Assembly (NCBI GenBank): GCA_964555235.1
Contig: CAZKRU010000009.1
Location: forward strand, 1 to 64,000
Source: CAZKRU01 sp964555235
GTDB lineage: Bacteria; Verrucomicrobiota; Verrucomicrobiia; Methylacidiphilales; CAMAQI01
DNA length: 64,000 nucleotides
Direction of reading: 5' to 3'
In this document: positions 1-7,978 of the stretch, piece by piece
How positions within the stretch are numbered: the stretch's first letter is position 1
Layout: each line of letters begins with the position of its first letter
The notes under the pieces: generated by a model
The model's database searches: none
Told to the model about the DNA's origin: nothing
What the model saw: the letters and a program-made list of their open reading frames with translations, nothing else
Program-made: the position numbers and the translations under genes

Positions 1-4
1 TTTT

Positions 5-163
5 TTAAATCCCATCACCTTCACTTAAAAGTACCCTTTTTGCAGAGGTCTCAGCCTCTTTATCTTTCGGTTCCGCCAAAGAAGGAGCGACGGCATCCTG
101 TGAAAACGCATAAGAAAAACTCAAAACGAACGCTCCAACTATTTTTAATATTTTTCTCTTCAT
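5..163 (-). CDS. small secreted peptide, 52 aa
   Basis: This is a complete short reading frame. It starts MKRKILKIVGAFVLSFSYAF with a positively charged N-terminus, a hydrophobic core and a plausible signal-peptidase site near SFSYAFSQ. A hydrophilic, Glu/Lys-rich tail of about 30 residues ends LLSEGDGI. A GGATAGG stretch lies just upstream of the ATG and could serve as ribosome binding site. It begins 14 bases after the stop of the YD-repeat-like gene on the same strand, so it probably shares its transcript. I do not recognise a family. The composition (signal sequence plus tail) argues for a real exported peptide, but a frame this short could be chance. Confidence 0.45.
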   Translation of the reverse strand: MKRKILKIVGAFVLSFSYAFSQDAVAPSLAEPKDKEAETSAKRVLLSEGDGI

Positions 164-177
164 AAGTACCTATCCGT

Positions 178-1860
178 CTAATTTTTAATATGTTCTTTCC
201 TTAAATAATCAAGACCATCTAATCCAAGATACTCTTTATCTAATGAAATATTCCAGACCTTTTCCATGCTCCCATCGTCTGCGTAGTAGGCTTGAATTTT
301 TTGATTTTTTTGTGTAGTAAAGAAGTCTATATAAGGCATTTTATTTTTTTTGATCGAAACAAAACGGCCGTCGACTCCATACGAATATTCTAATTTCGTT
401 TTTAAGGAGCTTAGAGATCTTTCCTCGGAAAGTAAAACCCCTCTTGAAGAATAGTGGTACTCCACTATCTCGCCCTCGGGAGTAATTCTTTTTAAAAGAT
501 TATTTTCTTTAATTATTTCGACGGTTTTTCGATTATTTTTGTCGATACCCGTCTTTTCTATACTGCCATCAGCATTGTAGTAATACTGAGAAATCTTTCC
601 ATCTGGATATAATACTTTAACTAATCGACCCGTCCCATCATATTCATTATTTACTAAGGTCTTGCCATTTCTGATTTCTTGCAAAATTAATCCCTTATCA
701 TTTCGAATGTATTCTGTATCAATTAATTCTTCATTTTTGATCACTTTCTTTCGAATTAAACTCGCTTTCTCATCATAAAAAGACTGCTCCATTGCTTGGA
801 TTTTCCCATTCGTAGATTCTTCAACTTTTCTTGGCTTCCCGGCTAAGATTCCGCTCACAAACCACGTGGCAGTTCTTTTTTTTCCAAAAATATCCTGAAC
901 AACTTCAATTCCTTTAGCTCGATCATAGTGCCAGAATTCTTCCTGTCCTTTGGCGTTTTTTCTTCCAATGGCGGCATTATTGTTTGGATTCTTCTCATCA
1001 GGGGTGATTTTATAGGTCCAGTCATTGTCTGAGAGAATTAACCGATTGATCGGATTCCATGCAAAATTTCTCTCAGTTCCATTTTCAGTGATCTTTAGAG
1101 TCGGCTGAAGCTTTTGATCGACTGCAAACTCATACGTTTTGAAATGTCCATTGGGAAAAGTCAGTTTATGGAGAGAAAGATCCATTCCTCCAATCAAGTT
1201 CTGGCCGTTAATGACTTGAACTCTCGGCTTTCGATCCTGCTCAAACTTATAACTTTTTTCACCGGCTGTAATTCCAACGACTTGATTTGTATTGGGATTC
1301 AAATCCACCTTCAAAACAGTGGTGCCGCCTTCTTTTACCTCCGTAACCCGTCCCCCTGAATATTCCAAGTTGATCGTTTTGCTTTTTGGAGTGGTGATTG
1401 AAACCAACTTTCCCTTGTGGTAAGTCAACTTCCATCCGCACACTGCCCATGCATTAATGATATCACCCTGAATTTCGGCCATCCATCCACCCCCACCCTT
1501 TAGTGTCGTATCAGTCGCCTTCTCTCGAAGAAATTTTTGATTTAATCCATCGGGTTGAACCATCTGAAACCACTGGTCGTCTAGTTGGATGAAATGGGAT
1601 TCCAGCAAGGGCATGAGCCAAGATTGCCCCAGTAGATCCGAAACCGTTTCCCGACTCGATTTAAAACCGATAATCAAAGGTAGTTGCAAGTCATCCCCCA
1701 GATCTAGTGTCCCAATCTGTTCCCAGTAGCTTAAATGCCCTTGCTCATTGACGAAATTGAAATGATTGATTGGCATTTTCCATTCCATCCCGCAACTCCA
1801 ACCTTCGGACACCAATGCAAAAAATCCAATGAGAAAACAAATGTGAAAAGCGCTTTTCAT
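178..1860 (-). CDS. secreted YD/RHS-repeat-like protein, 560 aa
   Basis: An exported protein of unknown role. The start at 1860 is chosen because it puts a clean signal peptide (MKSAFHICFLIGFFALVSEG) at the N-terminus; an upstream in-frame start at 1926 would bury it. From about residue 150 to the end there are irregular repeats of the type LVKVLYPDGKISQYYYNADG, YEFAVDQK and VEYHYSSRG. This is the YD/RHS style of beta-strand repeat. There is no DPxGL-type RHS core end and no toxin domain, and the protein is far shorter than true Rhs toxins. It lies in a same-strand unit between two tiny secreted peptides. It could be a cell-surface beta-structure or a remnant of a longer RHS protein. Confidence 0.7.
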   Translation of the reverse strand: MKSAFHICFLIGFFALVSEGWSCGMEWKMPINHFNFVNEQGHLSYWEQIGTLDLGDDLQLPLIIGFKSSRETVSDLLGQSWLMPLLESHFIQLDDQWFQMVQPDGLNQKFLREKATDTTLKGGGGWMAEIQGDIINAWAVCGWKLTYHKGKLVSITTPKSKTINLEYSGGRVTEVKEGGTTVLKVDLNPNTNQVVGITAGEKSYKFEQDRKPRVQVINGQNLIGGMDLSLHKLTFPNGHFKTYEFAVDQKLQPTLKITENGTERNFAWNPINRLILSDNDWTYKITPDEKNPNNNAAIGRKNAKGQEEFWHYDRAKGIEVVQDIFGKKRTATWFVSGILAGKPRKVEESTNGKIQAMEQSFYDEKASLIRKKVIKNEELIDTEYIRNDKGLILQEIRNGKTLVNNEYDGTGRLVKVLYPDGKISQYYYNADGSIEKTGIDKNNRKTVEIIKENNLLKRITPEGEIVEYHYSSRGVLLSEERSLSSLKTKLEYSYGVDGRFVSIKKNKMPYIDFFTTQKNQKIQAYYADDGSMEKVWNISLDKEYLGLDGLDYLRKEHIKN

Positions 1861-1889
1861 CGGATTTTCTAAGTCAGTTTGTTTAAATT

Positions 1890-2057
1890 TTACTCGCCGG
1901 GAGGAGGGGGCGGTGGTGGAGGGCATGTGCCATCGTCCAAGCGAGAATTCTTTTCAGTCTTGTTCCCTGTCAGAGCGTTCTCCTTGACTGGCGTCGAGTA
2001 CGCATGAACCACCGCGAATAGGGTTGCAACCAACGTTAACCATTTCATTTTACGCAT
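1890..2057 (-). CDS. small secreted peptide ending in a polyproline tail, 55 aa
   Basis: The peptide has a signal sequence (MRKMKWLTLVATLFAVVHAY), a short polar middle, and a C-terminus DDGTCPPPPPPPPGE with one cysteine followed by eight prolines. The start is supported by a strong Shine-Dalgarno GGGAGG about 8 bases upstream. It is the first gene of a minus-strand unit and ends 29 bases before the YD-repeat-like gene. A perfect TTGACA box lies at 2120-2115 on the minus strand, but I see only a poor -10 partner. No family is recognised. The Cys-polyproline end might be a surface-exposed spacer or a binding site for a partner, which is inference. Confidence 0.6.
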   Translation of the reverse strand: MRKMKWLTLVATLFAVVHAYSTPVKENALTGNKTEKNSRLDDGTCPPPPPPPPGE

Positions 2058-2400
2058 CTCAAACCTCCCTTTTCTTCTTTTGGACCCCAAAGGCCTACAG
2101 ACATCTCCAATTTCTGTCAACCTTTAGGCAATACCGACTCAAAGTATTTTAAGGCTCCAGCAAAGCAATATTTGTTCCAGAAAGGCCAAAAGAATCCAGT
2201 TTATCCAAAATCACGCAGGAAATTCACCCGAACGTCTTAAATGTCATCGACTTAAAGAGAGGAAGTAACTTTTTTGCGATCTAAAGCAATACTGGCGGCT
2301 CACTCTTTTTACTCACAAAAATTCGAAATGATGGCGATGAAAGCACTGACTTCCCGAATCGCAGATCCCTCTCGCGCCCCATCATCCACTATTGGCCGTA

Positions 2401-2475
2401 AGCTCGAACAAGCTTCGAACGAAGTTCGAACCAAGCTCGAACGGTGTTCGAAGTTCGTTCGAGCTCTGTTCGAAG
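2401..2475. repeat. cluster of TTCGA/TCGAA units
   Basis: In about 75 bases the words TTCGAA, CTCGAA and TTCGAG recur some seven times at spacings of 11-14 bases. They include near-palindromes CGAAC-N3-GTTCG (CGAACGAAGTTCG, CGAACGGTGTTCG). The density is far above chance and the units alternate in orientation, so the stretch could fold or bind a protein cooperatively. It resembles the Gram-positive LexA box (CGAAC-N4-GTTCG) but with 3 rather than 4 central bases. Confidence 0.6.
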
Positions 2476-2821
2476 ATTTTTCCGGATGGAAATTATGACC
2501 TCAAGCGGAGCTTAGGAGAGGAGTCTGAGTGCTTTTTATCGGTCTTTCAAAAGGCTAAAAAAGCGTGAAATTAAGGCGATGACCTGTCGCGAAGAATGTG
2601 GAATCGAGGCGAATGACGGTGCCTGTAATAAGTTTTTGATGGGATTTTACAGTGAGACGCAATATGGCAAATGGCGATTGCTGTCAGGCGGATTTTTCGA
2701 TTTTAATTGCCAGTGAATTTGCCAGTGAACGGATCTTCATGAGTAGCTTTCGAGTAGGTTGTAATTCTGCTTGATTACGAGTGAAAATAGGATATTTTAC
2801 CTCTGAAAGTAACGGTAATTT

Positions 2822-2844
2822 GGTTCGAATCCCTCCCTGTCCGC
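2822..2844 (+). other. tRNA-Ser 3' fragment (T-arm loop to acceptor), possible attachment-site remnant
   Basis: The bases GGTTCGAATCC followed by CTCCCTGTCCGC match the T-loop, the 3' side of the T-stem, and the acceptor strand plus discriminator of a bacterial tRNA-Ser of the GGACAGG...CCTGTCCG type. The 5' side of the T-stem (expected GAGGG) is replaced by unrelated sequence and there is no tRNA body upstream. The fragment therefore cannot be a functional tRNA. Integrases commonly use exactly this part of a tRNA as att core, so this is a candidate attL/attR scar. No integrase gene lies in the window. Confidence 0.5.
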
Positions 2845-2888
2845 GCTCCCGTTAGACGGGACGATGAGAGGGAATGATGAGGATGATC

Positions 2889-5800
2889 TCAAAACCTTGT
2901 CGCAATCCCCAAATCCAACTGGTGGGAACAGGACTCCAAGTTCACGCGGGCTTCATAACCAAAGTTCAGTGTTGTCGTTTCGCTAAATCTGAGTTGAAGG
3001 CCTGCTCCCGGGATGATCATCTCTTGGCCGGCTCCTTCCGGATGCACCGTAAAGGCATCGCCTCCTGCCGCAAACTGTGCGCGAATGTCGTTCGGTTTTT
3101 CCCACTGATGCGATCCCATCAATCTTAATTCCGGGATCCATTTCCAGCCATTGTAGTTAAACGGGCGACTCACTCTCATTCCGGCTCCGGTCTCTGCCGA
3201 GGCTCCGGCTTGGCTATCAAGATTCAATCGCGCGGCCGATCCTCTCTCATTGTACTTCTCAATCCATTGATACCCGTAATCGAGCTTTGCGATCGGTCCC
3301 CAGACCCATTCCTCCGTCTGAAAATCAACGCCTCCGACGATTTGTCCGCTGAGATCATAGCCTTGCGTTGAGCCCGAGGCGGTCTCTCCGATAAATCCAA
3401 TGTTTCGTTTCGTATCAAAGCTCGTTGTTCCTGCTCCGAGACTTCCGTTCAGATAGTATCCGTTCTTGTGGTATCCTCCGTAGATTCCGATTCTTCCGGA
3501 ATTTGCCTCCACCGATCCTCCGCCCCCTCCAAGTTTCGTGTCGGCGTACCCTTGACCTGCAAAGAACCCGGCCGTTACTTCTTTCGTTAGTTCCTGATCA
3601 ATCCCTGCCGTGATTCCTCCCAATCGGTTCTCATACCCGATCCTTCTTTCATCCGAATCGACATCCGAGTAGCTCCCGGTCGTATTCACAAAGAATCCGG
3701 TCTTTCCTGAAAACTTCTTCTTCGGGATCAGGATTGCTCCCTTTTCGACGGCGAGCAGTTCATTTTCATAATCTCCATCGAGCGTTTGAAGGGTGATTCC
3801 ATTCAGACTGACTCCTCGATCTCCCCATCGGATCTGACTTAGTCTTTGGTTTGTTCCGCTGTTACTGATGCTTCCGAACTGTTTCACCGTCGCACTCATC
3901 GCCGTTAACTTTTCAGGACTCAATTGATCGTAGGCCGTCTTTAATCCGCTGTTGTCTTGCCGCATCAATCCATTGAAGATCTTTCCGACATCACTCGTTG
4001 CGGTGACTCCCGAACTTCCTGCTACCGTTCTGGCATCAATCGCTGCCGGACGAAAACTTTGCAAGGCTCGACCGACGGAGTTCTGGTTTGAATTGAATCC
4101 GGAGACATTTCCAAAATCTGCAGGAACTGCGAAGAGATTCACTTCCGTGTTCCGATACTCCGGCATCCAGCTCACTCCGTTGCCATTGCCTGAAAAGTCA
4201 TACGACTGAAACGAGCCTGTCACCGAGGAGGCCGTCAGGAAGGTGACTTTCGTTCCGAACTGAGGAACGAAGTTTGTTGATCCGGAGAAGATCGTGAACC
4301 CTTGCAGGGTTCCTCCATTGATCGTTGCCGTTCCTCCGACTTGCGTCTGGTCGTAGAAGCCAGCACCGTTTCCGGCCGTTGCTCCGTCGATTTCAATCAG
4401 AAGCGTTCCGCCGGGATTGACGGTGGCGTTTCCCGCCACCACTTGGATCCCGGGAGAGTTTCCTGGACTGTACGTGGCTCCGCTATTAATCGTAATGTTT
4501 CCGGAGATGGTTCCAATTCCTTTTAAGATTCCTCCGTTCGCCACGACGTTTCCGACCCAGTTTCCTCCGGCAGATGTTCCAATCGACAAAGTGCCAGTGT
4601 TCACTGTTGCGATACCTGTTGAGGTATTGGTTCCCGTGAGGATCATGGTGGTTCCCGCCGTGTTTTGAGTAATCGCATTCGTTCCAGTGATTGGATTTGA
4701 AAAGAAAATATCACTTCCAATCTGAGTGACGTTTGGAGTAATAAAGCCCGTCCCATCGTTAATTCCAGCAATCCCTCCAAAATCAGTAAAAATCAGCCGC
4801 GACACATCAACTGTTCCAGCGCCCCCTCCAAATCGCAATGTATCTGTTCCGAGAGTAAAATTACTGATCGAGATCGAGTTTGCCGTCAAGGTTCCGATAC
4901 TATCCAAAAAGGTGATTGCCGCGGTGCCGCTTCCAAAATTGATAAATGAATTGGCCGTTGCACTGAGCGTTCCCATCCCTTCACTCTGGCCGTTCAAATT
5001 GAGCGTACCTCCATTCAAAACAATGGTTGCCGTGTCATGAACTTGATTCGACGCATCCCAACGGAGGGTTCCTCCCGTACTAACGGTGGTGGTGACATTA
5101 TCGATCGCATTCACGCCGGCGGTTTTATTTAAGGCTAAGATCCCGGCACTGACCGTCGTCGCCCCAGTATTGGTATTCGCACTGGCCCCCGAGAGGATCA
5201 GTGTTCCGGTGCCCACTTTGGTCAATCCACCGCTCGCACCACTGAGGACCCCTGAATAAGTCGTGCTCTGATTATTAGATCCAACACTCAAGGTATTGCC
5301 ACCGATGGCTAAATCATCCGCATTTTTTAATCCCCCCAAATTGTACGTGTTATTGCCGCCAACGGTAAACGTGACATCCTGCGATCCAGAAGAGCCGACA
5401 TCCAACGTGCTATTCTGGAGTGCGTTAACGCCACCTAAAGCCAGTGTCCCCGCTGAGACGATCGTATCGCCTGAATGGGTGTTCGCCCCAGAGAGAGAGG
5501 CAATTCCCGTTCCTTCTTTGGTGAGGGATCCGGCGCCTGAAATGATATTTGTAAAATTAACACTCGCTCCGCCCGTCTTGCTACTCGTGATATTCAAATC
5601 ACCACTCAACGCGATCGTCCCGGTAAACGAAGAGTTCGTTGCACCTGCATTCGTCGATCCAAGAAGGAGCGTTCCTCCCGCACCCGCAGCGACGGTAATA
5701 TTATTGGCAAAACTCGTCGTTGTGCCGGTAGAAACAAGCGTTGCCCCACCATTGCTGGCACTTCCCAACGTCACCGCATTCGCGGCGTTCCCCATTCCCG

Positions 5801-6449
5801 TATTTTGAGCAATGGTCACCGCCCCTTTTTGAATCGCGACGTTCCCCGTAAACGTATTCGACCCGGTGATCGTAATCATTGCCGTCGAAAGACTGTTACT
5901 CACATTGCTCAACGTCATATTTCCGGTACCGCCAAAAGTCGTCGAGATGGAAATCGAAGCACTGGTATTGGTGGATCCGCCGCTATTACTAATGAGAAGA
6001 TTATCAGCCAATGTGAAGGTGCCGACGCCAATAGAAAGGCGATTCAAGGAGCCGGCATTTGCGTTGGTGTTACTAATGGTGGCAACGCCGGAGCCGGCGC
6101 CATCCTGATCAAGCGTTATCCCATTGGTCATCGTTAACGATCTCTGGACATTGCCTGAGCTAAAATCGATCGTTCCGAGCGTCACGCCGACTACATCCTG
6201 TGTCGTGGTCCCTGCGGTGCCACCAGAAAAAGAAGCAATCGCTCCCACTCCATTTGGTACGCCCGTGCCGTTCCAGCCAGGATTTACATCGCTGCTCCAG
6301 TTGCCACTTCCGCCGGCCCAAACGGAAGCAAATGAGAGACATGGGGATCCAAGGAGAAAACCAGTAAAAATGACAATTTTAGAATAATTCACGCGGGCTG
6401 TGATATTTGAAAACTGAGTCTTAACCGCTCTCATAAGAAAAAAACACAT
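2889..6449 (-). CDS. autotransporter with beta-strand repeat passenger and C-terminal beta-barrel, 1186 aa
   Basis: A type V secreted surface protein. The N-terminus is long and basic, with a hydrophobic core ending LGSPCLSFASVWAGG. The passenger (about residues 45-800) is a Ser/Thr/Gly/Asn-rich beta-helix with many copies of the autotransporter-associated strand repeat, such as GTGTLILSGASANTNTGATT and TVSAGILALN. Residues about 910-1186 form the autotransporter beta-domain and finish with the expected aromatic residue (DLGIATRF). An alternative start is the ATG at 6434 (MRAVKTQF). No clear Shine-Dalgarno is present for either. The first 290 residues are nearly the same as in the PEP-CTERM protein at 32182-33591. 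No adhesin function is proven by sequence. Confidence 0.9.
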   Translation of the reverse strand: MCFFLMRAVKTQFSNITARVNYSKIVIFTGFLLGSPCLSFASVWAGGSGNWSSDVNPGWNGTGVPNGVGAIASFSGGTAGTTTQDVVGVTLGTIDFSSGNVQRSLTMTNGITLDQDGAGSGVATISNTNANAGSLNRLSIGVGTFTLADNLLISNSGGSTNTSASISISTTFGGTGNMTLSNVSNSLSTAMITITGSNTFTGNVAIQKGAVTIAQNTGMGNAANAVTLGSASNGGATLVSTGTTTSFANNITVAAGAGGTLLLGSTNAGATNSSFTGTIALSGDLNITSSKTGGASVNFTNIISGAGSLTKEGTGIASLSGANTHSGDTIVSAGTLALGGVNALQNSTLDVGSSGSQDVTFTVGGNNTYNLGGLKNADDLAIGGNTLSVGSNNQSTTYSGVLSGASGGLTKVGTGTLILSGASANTNTGATTVSAGILALNKTAGVNAIDNVTTTVSTGGTLRWDASNQVHDTATIVLNGGTLNLNGQSEGMGTLSATANSFINFGSGTAAITFLDSIGTLTANSISISNFTLGTDTLRFGGGAGTVDVSRLIFTDFGGIAGINDGTGFITPNVTQIGSDIFFSNPITGTNAITQNTAGTTMILTGTNTSTGIATVNTGTLSIGTSAGGNWVGNVVANGGILKGIGTISGNITINSGATYSPGNSPGIQVVAGNATVNPGGTLLIEIDGATAGNGAGFYDQTQVGGTATINGGTLQGFTIFSGSTNFVPQFGTKVTFLTASSVTGSFQSYDFSGNGNGVSWMPEYRNTEVNLFAVPADFGNVSGFNSNQNSVGRALQSFRPAAIDARTVAGSSGVTATSDVGKIFNGLMRQDNSGLKTAYDQLSPEKLTAMSATVKQFGSISNSGTNQRLSQIRWGDRGVSLNGITLQTLDGDYENELLAVEKGAILIPKKKFSGKTGFFVNTTGSYSDVDSDERRIGYENRLGGITAGIDQELTKEVTAGFFAGQGYADTKLGGGGGSVEANSGRIGIYGGYHKNGYYLNGSLGAGTTSFDTKRNIGFIGETASGSTQGYDLSGQIVGGVDFQTEEWVWGPIAKLDYGYQWIEKYNERGSAARLNLDSQAGASAETGAGMRVSRPFNYNGWKWIPELRLMGSHQWEKPNDIRAQFAAGGDAFTVHPEGAGQEMIIPGAGLQLRFSETTTLNFGYEARVNLESCSHQLDLGIATRF

Positions 6450-6622
6450 ATCGATTGGGTCCGACTCTCCAGAAAGTCTTCTTGCTATTCATATTAGTGT
6501 AACAGAAGCATAGATAAAATACAGCATTTTGATCCTAGTGGCTTTACCTGTTAAAGGATTGGAGTGACGCGCTTTCATTTTTCGAAAACCTTTTGATCCG
6601 ATGTCATGAGAGGGCGGGAGGG

Positions 6623-6658
6623 GCGAAAAAGTCAAATACTCGTTCGTTTTTCCTATGT
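6623..6658 (+). promoter_or_regulatory. shared promoter/operator motif, copy 1
   Basis: GAAAAA directly precedes GTCAAA (6631-6636); after 16 bases comes CTATGT (6653-6658). The ATG of the first cassette gene is 45 bases further on, a normal leader length. The same boxes with exactly 16 bases between them recur at six other places in the left half of the window. The internal GGG seen in other copies is replaced by TCG here. Confidence 0.65.
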
Positions 6659-6703
6659 CTTTTCATCCCTCGCAGAAGTATCCTTATATTGTAATTGAAG
6701 CAT

Positions 6704-7438
6704 ATGATCAAAAACATCAAATATTCGTCCGAAGTAACCGCTAAAGGCTCTAAAGCCTTTACGCTCATAGAGTTGCTTGTGGTTATTAGTATCGTTGCTC
6801 TCCTGATGGGACTGATGGGGCCCGCGATTTCTGGGATCAAAGGAGCCAGCGAAATTACAAGTGCAGCTTACGAAATAACTGGTACAGTAGAGCAGGCAAA
6901 GGCCTATGCCATGGCGAACAATACCTACACCTATGTCGGACTTCAGGAAGTGAATGCGGCGAGTGAGGGAGGGATGAGCGAAGTGGTGCTTGCAGTCGTG
7001 GCCTCCAAGGATGGTACTTGCGGTTACAATGTGAATAATCCCGGAAGTTTGGACGCATCGAATCTCGTTCCTCTCAGTAAGATTAAAAGCTTTTTCAATC
7101 TTCGGTTAGCCGACTTGACAGAAACGCCGACAGGTAACATGGTGAGACCTGAGGTTGCGAGTAACGAGTCCGCTCTCGGAAATTCCTCTTGTCAGTCTGC
7201 CACTCCCTTTGCATGGCCGGTGAATTCCAGTCAGGTTCAGTACTTTTTTTCCAAAGTGATTCAATTTGACCCGCAAGGGGTTGCCAGGATCCAGTCTTCC
7301 AGTAATCAAGATGGAATTGTCAGTTATATGGAGATTGGACTACAGCAGGCACAAGGGAAACTCGCCGCGAGTGTCTGTAATGTCGCCGCGATTCAGATCG
7401 ATGGAATGACGGGGGCCACCCGCATTTATCGGCCATGA
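6704..7438 (+). CDS. Verru_Chthon cassette protein D (prepilin-like), 244 aa
   Basis: A type II/IV pilin-like protein. Residues about 16-40 (KGSKAFTLIELLVVISIVAL) carry a class III prepilin signal: a basic leader, cleavage before Phe, Glu at +5, then a hydrophobic helix. The ATG at 6704 is preferred to a TTG nine bases upstream. The C-terminal part is a polar pseudopilin-like head. By order, size and sequence style I place it in the four-gene cassette named Verru_Chthon after Verrucomicrobium and Chthoniobacter (TIGR02596 from memory). It is the first gene after promoter-motif copy 1 and overlaps the next gene by ATGA. Its likely partner is a prepilin peptidase and secretion ATPase encoded elsewhere. 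Confidence 0.85.
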   Translation: MIKNIKYSSEVTAKGSKAFTLIELLVVISIVALLMGLMGPAISGIKGASEITSAAYEITGTVEQAKAYAMANNTYTYVGLQEVNAASEGGMSEVVLAVVASKDGTCGYNVNNPGSLDASNLVPLSKIKSFFNLRLADLTETPTGNMVRPEVASNESALGNSSCQSATPFAWPVNSSQVQYFFSKVIQFDPQGVARIQSSSNQDGIVSYMEIGLQQAQGKLAASVCNVAAIQIDGMTGATRIYRP

Positions 7439-7977
7439 AAATTCAGAAATCGGAAAAGGGTTTCTCGTTGGTTGAGGTGATGTTGGCACTAGGAGTTGCC
7501 TCGTTTTGTCTTTTAACCATGGTGGGGCTTCTGTTGGTCGGAATTCAGAGTAATTTAAATACGGTCAGACAGTCAGCAGCGGCAGGCGTGACAAGAGCGA
7601 TTCTTGCGGATTTGCGTGCCACCCCGAAAACCAGCGCTTCGCAAGACGCCGTTTCACCTACATACAAAATTCCAATTCCAAAGGATGGAAGCGTCACTTA
7701 CACGATTTTTTTGAAAGATGATGGATCCCCGGCAGGGGAGGTCGATCAAAATGCGAATGCGGCTCAAAATCCGCGTTCTCGTGCGACTCTTGTCTTTACC
7801 GTTCCGCCCGCAAAAACAATGTATTACGGAAGTGCGTCTGAAGAGATGACTCAAGGAAAGTCAACGCTTGTACGGGTGTTGGTTACTTGGCCTGCTTTGG
7901 TTGACAAATCGTCCGATTCAGCGCCTACTTATTTCAATGGATCTTACGAAACCTTGTCGGCGCTGGATCGTAACTAG
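7435..7977 (+). CDS. Verru_Chthon cassette protein B (prepilin-like), 180 aa
   Basis: The N-terminus MKIQKSEKGFSLVEVMLALG is a typical class III prepilin signal (G before F, E at +5), followed by a hydrophobic helix to about residue 37 and a head domain containing a proline-rich segment (PPAKTMYYGSASEEMTQGKS). It overlaps the preceding gene by four bases (ATGA), so the two are translationally coupled. The family assignment (TIGR02598 from memory) rests on position in the cassette and length. It probably acts as a minor pseudopilin in an assembled tip or secretion pseudopilus, which is inference. Confidence 0.85.
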   Translation: MKIQKSEKGFSLVEVMLALGVASFCLLTMVGLLLVGIQSNLNTVRQSAAAGVTRAILADLRATPKTSASQDAVSPTYKIPIPKDGSVTYTIFLKDDGSPAGEVDQNANAAQNPRSRATLVFTVPPAKTMYYGSASEEMTQGKSTLVRVLVTWPALVDKSSDSAPTYFNGSYETLSALDRN

Positions 7978-7978
7978 T

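Larger units (their letters stand above)
2121..2888. other. gene-poor region with a TTCGA cluster and a tRNA remnant
   Basis: No convincing gene is seen in these 770 bases. They hold the TTCGA cluster (2401-2475), a tRNA-Ser 3' fragment (2822-2844) and a short hairpin (2846-2861, TCCCGT-TAG-ACGGGA). A 45-codon open frame at 2579-2716 contains five cysteines (MTCREECGIEANDGACNKFL at its start) but has no ribosome binding site and no recognisable relatives. The stretch lies between two minus-strand transcription units and looks like the scar of an insertion or deletion. Confidence 0.5.

Noticed and set aside
2274..2498. Open frame of 74 codons over the TTCGA cluster
   Set aside because: It needs a TTG start, lacks a ribosome binding site, and its sequence is explained by the repeat cluster; no family is recognised.
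2579..2716. 45-codon open frame rich in cysteine
   Set aside because: Too short and without ribosome binding site or recognisable relatives; kept only as a note in the gene-poor region.
4726..5808. Pro/Val-rich antisense frames opposite the autotransporter
   Set aside because: The composition is the complement of Gly/Thr/Asn-rich repeats; there are no initiation signals.
6481..6545. Possible copy of the shared motif before the autotransporter on the minus strand
   Set aside because: ATCAAA and CTATGC occur but with 14, not 16, bases between them and without the GAAAA and GGG elements.
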